A DNA stretch of 17,113 nucleotides from DASYRX01 sp036003845 (GTDB lineage Bacteria; Gemmatimonadota; Gemmatimonadetes; Gemmatimonadales; Gemmatimonadaceae), in contig DASYRX010000083.1 of NCBI GenBank assembly GCA_036003845.1, positions 1 through 17,113 on the forward strand, in the 5' to 3' direction. Within the stretch, counting starts at the first letter, position 1, and the number at the start of each line of letters is the position of its first letter. This document shows positions 1 to 6,169 of the stretch, one piece after another. A program made the translations under genes and the position numbers. The notes beneath the pieces are model-generated. The model had not been told where the DNA came from. It was given only the letters and a program-made list of their open reading frames with translations, and did no database searches.

Positions 1-54
1 GAGCGTCGCTGCGACGACGACCGCGACGGCCGCGGAATAGCGGAATGAGCGCAT
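1..54 (-). CDS. N-terminus of an exported protein (partial)
   Basis: Reading the minus strand from the ATG at 54 gives MRSFRYSAAVAVVVAATL and then leaves the window. Two arginines followed by an uninterrupted run of Ala/Val residues is the shape of a Sec signal peptide (n-region plus h-region), so the product is probably secreted, periplasmic or membrane-anchored. Its function cannot be told from 18 residues. No clear Shine-Dalgarno sequence precedes the ATG. The gene would be divergent from the aminotransferase operon that starts at 280, and the hairpins at 78-117 would lie in its upstream region. It is too short to exclude a chance reading frame. Confidence 0.4.
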   Translation of the reverse strand, partial: MRSFRYSAAVAVVVAATL

Positions 55-77
55 GTGAACTGGGGACTGAGGGGGGA

Positions 78-117
78 CCAGGGTCGCCCTGGAGAAAGCG
101 TCGACTAATAGAGTCGA
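78..117. repeat. two tandem short perfect stem-loops
   Basis: Two perfect 6-bp inverted repeats follow each other. CCAGGG (78-83), a TCG loop, then CCCTGG (87-92). TCGACT (101-106), an AATAG loop, then AGTCGA (112-117). They lie in the intergenic region between the divergent partial gene at 54 and the operon starting at 280. No T-run follows either stem on the plus strand, so they are not typical Rho-independent terminators. The second has the size of a transcription factor operator. The role is unknown. Confidence 0.5.
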
Positions 118-156
118 AGAAGAACGCAGGACGCCAGGCGACTGCTGATACTACTC

Positions 157-240
157 GAGGTCAAAGGTCAAAGGTCAAAGCCACATTCCTCATGCACGTC
201 CTTTGACCTTTGGCCTTCGACCTTTGGCCTTTGGCTTCCG
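157..240. repeat. heptamer-built hairpin upstream of the aminotransferase operon
   Basis: The left arm (157-180) is three tandem copies of AGGTCAA followed by AG. After a 20-base loop (181-200) the right arm (201 to about 235) carries the complementary heptamers in degenerate form, with TTTGACC, TTTGGCC and TTCGACC units. The core pairing is GGTCAAAGGTCAAAG (166-180) against CTTTGACCTTTGGCC (201-215), 14 of 15 positions plus one G-T wobble. The pairing extends to about 21 of 24 positions. If transcribed it would form a stable hairpin in the leader of the gene at 280. Function is unknown. A structurally similar but sequence-unrelated element lies at 3885-3973. Confidence 0.65.
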
Positions 241-279
241 CCTCTGGCCCCCGGCCGGGCGTTCAAACACATTCGCCGC

Positions 280-1644
280 GTGCCTCGCTACCCGGATTCT
301 CCCGTCTTCTACCGCGACTTGGCACACGACTACCCCAAGATCGTGCGCGGTGAAGGGTGCTGGCTTTTTGACTCCGAGGGGCGGCGGTACCTGGATGGAG
401 TCGGCGGGGCGTTTGTCGTGAACGCAGGCCATGGGGTCCGTGAGATCGCCGACGCGATGGCGCGCCAGGCCGGCAAGATCGCCTACGTCAACAGCAGCGT
501 ATTCACGCACGAAGCCGTGGAGGAGATGGCCGGGCTTCTGATCGAGCGCGCGCCGGCATTCACAAAGGCGTACTTCCTCAACTCCGGATCCGAGGTAACC
601 GAGGCGGCGCTCAAGCTCGCGCGACAGCACTGGCTCGCGCGCGGCGAGCCCAAGCGGCATCGCGTGATCGCGCTCAAGCCATCGTACCACGGCAACACGC
701 TGCTCGCGCTCTCCGCGTCGGCTCGCGAGCACTACAAGACGTACTTCGGTCAATGGCTCATCGACGTCACTCGAATCCAGGCGCCGGATCCGTATCGCTG
801 TGCGTGTGGCGGCTCTGGAAACGGCTGTCTCGTTTGCTCGGGTGACGTACTCGCCGAAGCCATAGGAAAACTCGGTGCGGACAGCGTGGCGGCGTTCATC
901 GCCGAGCCGATCGGCGGCAGCTCGAGCGGGGCGATGGTACCTAACGCAAGTTACTGGCGCCGCGTGCGCGAGATTTGCGACAGCACGGGCGTTCTCTTCG
1001 TGGCTGACGAGATCCTCTGTGGAGCGGGGCGCACGGGAAGCTGGACCGCGATCGAAACATGGGGCGTCCCACCCGATATCCTCACGTTAGGCAAGGGGAT
1101 CGCGAGCGGTTACGCGGCGCTGTCGGCCGTGCTGACCACCGAGCGTGTCATCGACCCCATCCTCGAGAGTGGCAAGTCGTTCGTGCACGCGCAGACGTTC
1201 TCGCACCACGCCGTCGCCTGCGCCGCTGGTGTCGCCACGCTCAAGTATCTCGACGCCAATAAGCTCGTCGCGCGCTGTGCCGAAATGGGACGGCTCTTTC
1301 ATGCCAAGCTCGCGTCGCTGCGCGGTCTGCCGCACGTCGGCGACATCCGCGGCCGGGGGCTGCTCGCCGGCGTCGAGTTTGTGGCTGATGCGCATTCGCG
1401 CGAACCATTCCCGCGCTCGGAGCAGTTCGCGGAGCGTTTCGTGGATGCCGCACGCGCGCATGGGCTCGTCGTCTGGCCGAACATCGGCAACGTCGATGGC
1501 GAGCGCGGTGACATCATCATGCTGGCGCCGCCGTTCATCGTGACCGAGGCCGAGTTGGACGAGCTGACGCAGCGCTTCACGAGCGCGCTCGAGACGACCC
1601 TCGGCCTGGCTCCTGTGCGGCATCTCGGCGCCAGCTCTACCTAA
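280..1644 (+). CDS. class III PLP-dependent aminotransferase (first of pair)
   Basis: A 454-residue fold-type I, class III aminotransferase, a family that moves amino groups (often omega-amino groups) from amines or amino acids to 2-oxo acids using pyridoxal phosphate. Visible signatures are NSGSEV at 101-106 (phosphate cradle), SYHG at 135-138, ADE with Asp243 (pyridine nitrogen contact), and LGKG with Lys272 as the Schiff-base lysine. Length fits the family. An insertion at 173-187 carries four cysteines (C174, C176, C183, C186), a possible metal ligand set. The start is GTG at 280; no clear ribosome site is seen, and an overlapping frame from 203 is a shadow. The stop TAA lies in ACCTAACG, two bases before the next gene, so the two are surely cotranscribed. 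The substrate cannot be assigned; the CoA-transferase and permease downstream suggest amino acid catabolism. Confidence 0.9.
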   Translation: MPRYPDSPVFYRDLAHDYPKIVRGEGCWLFDSEGRRYLDGVGGAFVVNAGHGVREIADAMARQAGKIAYVNSSVFTHEAVEEMAGLLIERAPAFTKAYFLNSGSEVTEAALKLARQHWLARGEPKRHRVIALKPSYHGNTLLALSASAREHYKTYFGQWLIDVTRIQAPDPYRCACGGSGNGCLVCSGDVLAEAIGKLGADSVAAFIAEPIGGSSSGAMVPNASYWRRVREICDSTGVLFVADEILCGAGRTGSWTAIETWGVPPDILTLGKGIASGYAALSAVLTTERVIDPILESGKSFVHAQTFSHHAVACAAGVATLKYLDANKLVARCAEMGRLFHAKLASLRGLPHVGDIRGRGLLAGVEFVADAHSREPFPRSEQFAERFVDAARAHGLVVWPNIGNVDGERGDIIMLAPPFIVTEAELDELTQRFTSALETTLGLAPVRHLGASST

Positions 1645-1646
1645 CG

Positions 1647-2981
1647 ATGGCGCGCGACTATCCCCGGATCGTAACGCCGCCCCCAGGTCCGAAAGGCCGC
1701 GCGATCGTAGACAAGGATCGCGAGTGGACATCGCACTGCTACATCAAGGAGTATCCGCTCGTCATCGCGCGCGGCTCCGGCGCGATGGTGGAAGACGTCG
1801 ACGGCAATCGTTTCCTCGACTTCATGGCTGGCATCGCGGTAGCCTCCACCGGTTTCAGTCACCCGGACGTTGTGCGCGCCGTGCAAGAGGCCGCATCGCG
1901 ATTCCTGCACATCTGCGGCTCGGATTTCTACTATGATGCAATGGCCGCGTTATGCGAGCGACTCGCGAAACTCGCGCCTGGACCGACAAAGAAGCGTGTT
2001 TTTCTCACCAATTCCGGGACCGAGACCACAGAGGCCGCCATCAAACTCGTGCGCCACGCCACTCGACGCACGGCGATCCTCGCATTTCACGGCGCCTTTC
2101 ACGGTCGCTCGACAGGAGCCGTCAGCCTAACGTCGAGCAAGGCGCGGCAGCACGCCGGCTTCGGTCCGCTGCTGCCCGACGTGCACCACGTGCCTTTCGC
2201 CTATCGCTATCGCTGCCGTCACTGCGCGTCGCTCGACACGTGCACGCTGGCGTGCGTCTCGTCGATTGAATCGGAGTTATTCACTCGGCACCTCGATCCC
2301 GCCGATTGCGCGGCGATCTTCGTCGAGCCGATCCAGGGCGAAGGCGGCTACGTCATTCCGCCTAACGGCTTCATGCGCGGCCTGCGCGAGCTTTGCGATC
2401 GGCACGGGATTCTTCTCGTGTGCGATGAAGTCCAGAGCGGCGTCGGTCGCACTGGGCGGATGTGGGCGTGCGATCACGAGGGAATCGAGCCCGATATCCT
2501 GCTCACGGCCAAAGGACTCGGCTCCGGCATGCCGATCGGCGCGATGATCGCGCGCGAGACGATCGACCGCTGGAAGACAGGATCGCACGGCTCGACGTTC
2601 GGCGGTAATCCGGTCTGTTGCGCGGCGGCGCTCGCGACGCTCGATCTCGTGGAGCGAGAGTTGATGGCGAACGCGCGAGAGCAGGGTGAGCGCCTCATTG
2701 GGGCGATGCGCAAGCTCGCCGGCAAGTATGCCTGCATCGGCGACGTACGCGGTCGCGGTCTCATGATCGGGCTGGAGTTTGTGAAGGATCGGGCGACGCG
2801 CGAGCCGGACGGTGAACTGGTGCACAAGCTCGTTGAAACGGCATTTCAGCGCGGACTCCTGTTGTTAGGCGCCGGGCGCAGCGCTCTGCGCCTCGCTCCG
2901 CCACTCATCATCGACTCGACCGACGTCGACACCGGCGTACAGATCATCGATCAGTGTCTCGCCGAGCTGACAGCGGCATGA
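1647..2981 (+). CDS. class III PLP-dependent aminotransferase (second of pair)
   Basis: A 444-residue class III aminotransferase of the acetylornithine/4-aminobutyrate type. Signatures are TNSGTET at 121-127, FHGR at 151-154, Asp260 in VCDEVQSG, and Lys289 in TAKGLGSG as the PLP lysine. It carries a four-cysteine insert (C190, C193, C199, C203) after a YRYRC segment. Similar cysteine inserts occur, as I recall, in archaeal-type ornithine/omega-aminotransferases and related racemases. The ATG start is fixed by the TAA-CG-ATG junction with the preceding gene, and its TGA overlaps the next gene's ATG (ATGA). The protein is clearly divergent from its upstream neighbour, so this is a pair of different enzymes and not a recent duplication. 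The substrate is unknown; a GABA, beta-alanine, ornithine or lysine-type omega-amino donor is plausible. Confidence 0.9.
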   Translation: MARDYPRIVTPPPGPKGRAIVDKDREWTSHCYIKEYPLVIARGSGAMVEDVDGNRFLDFMAGIAVASTGFSHPDVVRAVQEAASRFLHICGSDFYYDAMAALCERLAKLAPGPTKKRVFLTNSGTETTEAAIKLVRHATRRTAILAFHGAFHGRSTGAVSLTSSKARQHAGFGPLLPDVHHVPFAYRYRCRHCASLDTCTLACVSSIESELFTRHLDPADCAAIFVEPIQGEGGYVIPPNGFMRGLRELCDRHGILLVCDEVQSGVGRTGRMWACDHEGIEPDILLTAKGLGSGMPIGAMIARETIDRWKTGSHGSTFGGNPVCCAAALATLDLVERELMANAREQGERLIGAMRKLAGKYACIGDVRGRGLMIGLEFVKDRATREPDGELVHKLVETAFQRGLLLLGAGRSALRLAPPLIIDSTDVDTGVQIIDQCLAELTAA

Positions 2982-3883
2982 GCGGCAAGGTCTGCACGAT
3001 GCGCGAGGCGATCGCGCAGCACGTGCACGACGGCGACACGGTTGTCATCGAAGGGTTCACGCATCTCATCTGTTTCGCGGCGGCGCACGAGATCATCCGG
3101 CAGCGGCGTCGCAACCTGACACTGTGCCGCCTAACGCCGGACCTGGTAGCTGATCAAATGATTGCGGCCGGCTGCGTGAGCATGCTCGTCTTCTCCTGGG
3201 CGGGAAATCCGGGAGCGGGCTCTCTTCATGCCTTCCGGCGCGCGGTGGAATCCAACCAGCCGCCCCTCGCGTTGGACGAGTACAGCCATTTCGGGATGGT
3301 CGCGCGGCTCTCTGCCGGCGCCGCTCGGCTCCCGTTCTGGCCGCTCAAAGACTACATGGGGACGGATATCCCCAAGGTCAACGCTCGCATCCGGTCCGTG
3401 CAGTGCCCGTACACGGGCGAGTCGTTGGCGACCGTCCCGGCGCTCAATCCGGACGTGACGATCGTTCATGCGCAGCGGGCGGACGCGTTAGGCAATACGC
3501 AAGTCTGGGGTCTGGTTGGGACGCAGAAAGAGGCGGCGTTTGCATCCTCGCGTGTGATCGTCGTCGTTGAAGAACTCGTGGACGAAGTCGTGATCCGTCA
3601 GGACCCGAATCGCACGATCCTTCCAGGGTTGATCGTGGACGCCGTCGTCGTCGAGCCGTGGGGCGCGCACCCATCGTACGCGCAGGGCTACTACGATCGC
3701 GATAACGATTTCTATGTCGATTGGGAAGTCATCTCGCGAGATCCCGCGAGGTTGAACGGGTATTTGGACGATTGGGTATTCGGCATTCCTGATCGGGCTG
3801 CGTACCTTTCGCGACTACCGACACTGCGCGACCGCCTAACGGCGGACGACCGCGTCTGCGCAGGAGTCAACTATGGCTACTGA
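2978..3883 (+). CDS. family I CoA-transferase, subunit A (GctA-like)
   Basis: A 301-residue protein matching the alpha subunit of heterodimeric family I CoA-transferases (glutaconate and 3-oxoacid type). These enzymes move CoA from an acyl-CoA donor to a free carboxylic acid. The N-terminus has the family pattern of a short helix, then DGDTVVIEGFTH, then a Rossmann-like strand, and the middle holds the glycine-rich AGNPGAGS loop that helps bind CoA. The catalytic glutamate is supplied by the beta subunit. The ATG at 2978 overlaps the preceding TGA by four bases, which favours it over an in-frame GTG at 2954. The partner subunit starts at 3986, unusually far away because a 90-base hairpin element intervenes. 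The acid substrate is not predictable from sequence alone. Confidence 0.85.
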   Translation: MSGKVCTMREAIAQHVHDGDTVVIEGFTHLICFAAAHEIIRQRRRNLTLCRLTPDLVADQMIAAGCVSMLVFSWAGNPGAGSLHAFRRAVESNQPPLALDEYSHFGMVARLSAGAARLPFWPLKDYMGTDIPKVNARIRSVQCPYTGESLATVPALNPDVTIVHAQRADALGNTQVWGLVGTQKEAAFASSRVIVVVEELVDEVVIRQDPNRTILPGLIVDAVVVEPWGAHPSYAQGYYDRDNDFYVDWEVISRDPARLNGYLDDWVFGIPDRAAYLSRLPTLRDRLTADDRVCAGVNYGY

Positions 3884-3884
3884 T

Positions 3885-3973
3885 TTAGGGGTTAGTGGTT
3901 CGGGGTTAGGGGTTAGCCTAGCGCGACTTTTCGTCGATCCCGGGCTAACCCCTAACCCCCAACCCCTATCCCC
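3885..3973. repeat. GGGGTTA-heptamer hairpin with G-quadruplex motif between CoA-transferase subunit genes
   Basis: Begins one base after the subunit A stop codon. A perfect 17-bp inverted repeat, GGGGTTAGGGGTTAGCC (3902-3918) and its complement (3943-3959), encloses a 24-base loop that contains a smaller CGAC/GTCG stem. Further imperfect GGGGTTA-type units extend both arms (3885-3901 and 3960-3973). On the minus strand the right arm reads as four G-runs (4, 4, 5, 4) separated by 2-3 bases (3949-3973), a canonical intramolecular G-quadruplex pattern. As mRNA it would form a strong hairpin just upstream of the subunit B ribosome site. The role may be differential expression, mRNA stabilisation or a mobile repeat; none is shown by the sequence. 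Confidence 0.8.
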
Positions 3974-3985
3974 TTGGTGGCGGGA

Positions 3986-4762
3986 ATGAGTAGTAACGAG
4001 TTTTCGCCCGCAGAAATGATGGCGGTAGCAGCCGCCCGCGAGTTGCGCGACGGCGAGGTTGTTTTCGTTGGAATCGGACTGCCCAACCTGGCCTGCAACC
4101 TCGCGCGCGCGACGCACGCGCCGAACCTCGTGCTCATCTATGAGTCGGGCGCCGTCGGTGCGACGCCCGACCGGCTGCCGCTATCGATCGGCGATCCCGC
4201 GCTCGTGGCCGGCGCACTCATGGTCTGCGGAATGGCCGACGTTTTCCAGTGCTTCCTCCAAAACGGCCGCATCGAAGTTGGTTTCCTCGGCGGAGCGCAG
4301 GTCGATCGTTGGGGGAACATCAACACGACGGTGATCGGTGAGTACGCGCGCCCCAAAGTACGGCTGCCTGGGAGCGGTGGCGCGGCGGAAATCGCCATTC
4401 ACGCGAAGCGCACGCTGGTCGTGAGCCGCCTAACGCCCCGCGCGTTTCCGGCCGAAGTGGATTTCATTACGAGCCCTGGCCATCGCTCGCGCGGAGGCAC
4501 GCGCCGCGAGCTGGGAATGCCCGGAGCCGGACCGATCAAAGTCATCACCGACAAAGGCATCCTGGAACCCGACGAGTCCGGCGAGCTCGTTCTCACACAG
4601 GTCTATCCGGACGTTGAGTTTGAGCAGGTGCGCGCCAGGGTTGGATGGCCGCTGCGCGCGCGCGAGCCGTTAGGGACGTGCGCGCCGCCGACGGCACGCG
4701 ACATCGATCTCCTGCGCAACGAGTTGGATCCCAAGCGCCTCTTCCTCGGCGCAGCGGCGTGA
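3986..4762 (+). CDS. family I CoA-transferase, subunit B (GctB-like)
   Basis: A 258-residue beta subunit of a family I CoA-transferase. The catalytic glutamate is Glu53 in IYESGAVG, which forms the glutamyl-CoA thioester in this family. Other conserved blocks are the oxyanion-forming GIGLPN near 29-34, GGAQVDRWGNIN around 101-112, and the SPGH and MPGAGP turns in the C-terminal half. I chose the ATG at 3986, which has GGTGG five bases upstream; in-frame TTG (3974) and GTG (3977) codons abut the hairpin element and are less likely. The last bases overlap the permease start (GTGA). With the upstream subunit it should form a heterodimer or heterotetramer that activates the carboxylic acid produced by the amino acid pathway. 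Confidence 0.87.
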   Translation: MSSNEFSPAEMMAVAAARELRDGEVVFVGIGLPNLACNLARATHAPNLVLIYESGAVGATPDRLPLSIGDPALVAGALMVCGMADVFQCFLQNGRIEVGFLGGAQVDRWGNINTTVIGEYARPKVRLPGSGGAAEIAIHAKRTLVVSRLTPRAFPAEVDFITSPGHRSRGGTRRELGMPGAGPIKVITDKGILEPDESGELVLTQVYPDVEFEQVRARVGWPLRAREPLGTCAPPTARDIDLLRNELDPKRLFLGAAA

Positions 4763-6168
4763 CGCAACAAGCCCAGGGGGAACTGGCACTCGCGAGACGC
4801 CTGACACTGCGCGACATGGTGCTGCTCAACCTCGTCGCGGTGATCAGCCTGCGCTGGCTTGCGACGTCGGCTGCCACGGGGCCCAGCGCGCTCGTGCTCT
4901 GGGTGCTGGCTGCGCTGTTCTTCTTCATTCCCATGGGATTCGCCGTCAGCGCGCTCAGCGTTAGGCATCCGGAAGCGGGCGGCCTGTACGCCTGGACCAA
5001 GCGCGCGTACGGCGACAGGCACGGCTTCATCTGCGGCTGGTGTTATTGGACCAACAACCTGCTGTACTACCCGAACTTGTTGCTGGCCACCGCGGCGATT
5101 TTTACGTACGCTTTCGGCCGAGGCGGCACAGGTCTCGAAAACGACCTGGGCTTTGTCATTCCCACGACGCTATTGATGCTGTGGTTCGCTACGCTGATCA
5201 ACGTCGTTGGCGTGGGAACCGGACGCTGGCTGCAGAATATCGGCGCGATCTGCATGTTCCTTCCGGGGGTCGCGCTCATCGTGTTAGGCATCATCGAGGT
5301 GACGACGCGCGGTTCGGCCAATGAGTTCTCGGTCGCCACGATGACACCGAACCTGCGCGACTTCTCGGCTGTGAATCTCTGGGCCTCGATCGCGTTCGCT
5401 TTTGCCGGCCTGGAACTCGCGCCGACGATGGCGGCCGAAGTACGCGATCCTGAGCGAACGCTCAAGCGAGCAGTGCTCATCGCGGCGCCGCTGTGCCTGG
5501 TGGTTTACGGGCTCGGAACAGCATCGGTGCTGTGGATCGTGCCGCACAAGGACGTCAACATCGTGACAGGCATCCTGCAGGCGATCGACGTTGGTGCAAG
5601 TTCGTTAGGTGTCGCCTTCGGCTGGATCAGCGCCGTCGCTGCGGCTCTCGTCGTGATCGGCAATTTGGGGAGCATCGGCGCCTGGCTCAGCGGGCCGGCG
5701 CGCGTCGCGCTGACGATCGGCATCGACAGATACTTTCCGCGCGCCTTCGGCCGCGTTCATCCGAAGTATCGCACGCCATACGTCGCCTTTTTCGTGCAGG
5801 CGAGTGTCGGTACGATCTTTCTGCTGCTCGGTGTGTTAGGCAGAGGGACGACCGTCCAGAGCGTATACCTCATTCTGCTGGATACGATGCTGCTCTTGTA
5901 CTTCATACCGTTCCTGTATCTGTTCGCGTCGTACATTCGCATCGAGCTGCCGCACGCAGCTGGATTGAAGAAGCTACGCATCGTCGCAACCGGAATCTCC
6001 GGTTTCGCGCTCACGCTCTTCGCGATGATCGTAGCCTGCGTTCCGCCGACCGGCACGCCCAGTATTGTCGCGTTCGAAGCCAAAGTGGTCGGTGGAGCGC
6101 TGTTCTTCGTTGTAGCGGGAACGACGCTCTACGCCTGGCGCCACCGTGCCATCGCCGTTGCTGCCTAA
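4759..6168 (+). CDS. APC-superfamily amino acid permease
   Basis: A 469-residue integral membrane protein with about 12 hydrophobic segments, typical of the amino acid-polyamine-organocation superfamily. The first helix follows LTLRDMVLLNLVAVISLRW, and the GGLYAWTKRAYG segment after helix 2 is a classic APC motif. A conserved-looking WCYWTNN segment begins helix 3. I place the start at GTG 4759, overlapping the preceding TGA as GTGA; the longer frame from 4645 reads back into the CoA-transferase gene. The TAA stop lies inside a GCCTAACG octamer. As the only transporter beside two aminotransferases and a CoA-transferase, it probably imports the amino acid these enzymes degrade. The substrate is unknown; glutamate/GABA-like or other amino acids are all possible. 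Confidence 0.87.
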   Translation: MTQQAQGELALARRLTLRDMVLLNLVAVISLRWLATSAATGPSALVLWVLAALFFFIPMGFAVSALSVRHPEAGGLYAWTKRAYGDRHGFICGWCYWTNNLLYYPNLLLATAAIFTYAFGRGGTGLENDLGFVIPTTLLMLWFATLINVVGVGTGRWLQNIGAICMFLPGVALIVLGIIEVTTRGSANEFSVATMTPNLRDFSAVNLWASIAFAFAGLELAPTMAAEVRDPERTLKRAVLIAAPLCLVVYGLGTASVLWIVPHKDVNIVTGILQAIDVGASSLGVAFGWISAVAAALVVIGNLGSIGAWLSGPARVALTIGIDRYFPRAFGRVHPKYRTPYVAFFVQASVGTIFLLLGVLGRGTTVQSVYLILLDTMLLLYFIPFLYLFASYIRIELPHAAGLKKLRIVATGISGFALTLFAMIVACVPPTGTPSIVAFEAKVVGGALFFVVAGTTLYAWRHRAIAVAA

Positions 6169-6169
6169 C

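Noticed and set aside
147..152. GATACT as a -10 box for the aminotransferase operon
   Set aside because: No acceptable -35 sequence at 16-18 bases upstream, and the sigma-factor consensus of this organism is unknown.
190..753. Long minus-strand open frame opposite the first aminotransferase gene
   Set aside because: It lies across the hairpin and the real gene, shows no protein-family signal, and is the usual antisense frame of a high-GC gene.
1087..1731. Minus-strand open frame of 214 codons
   Set aside because: Arg/Ala-rich composition, no domain, opposite the PLP-lysine region of a clear aminotransferase; antisense shadow.
3885..3973. CRISPR-like or telomere repeat reading of the GGGGTTA array
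   Set aside because: Units are 7 bases with no spacers, and both arms form one inverted repeat; neither a CRISPR array nor a replicon end (it lies inside an operon).
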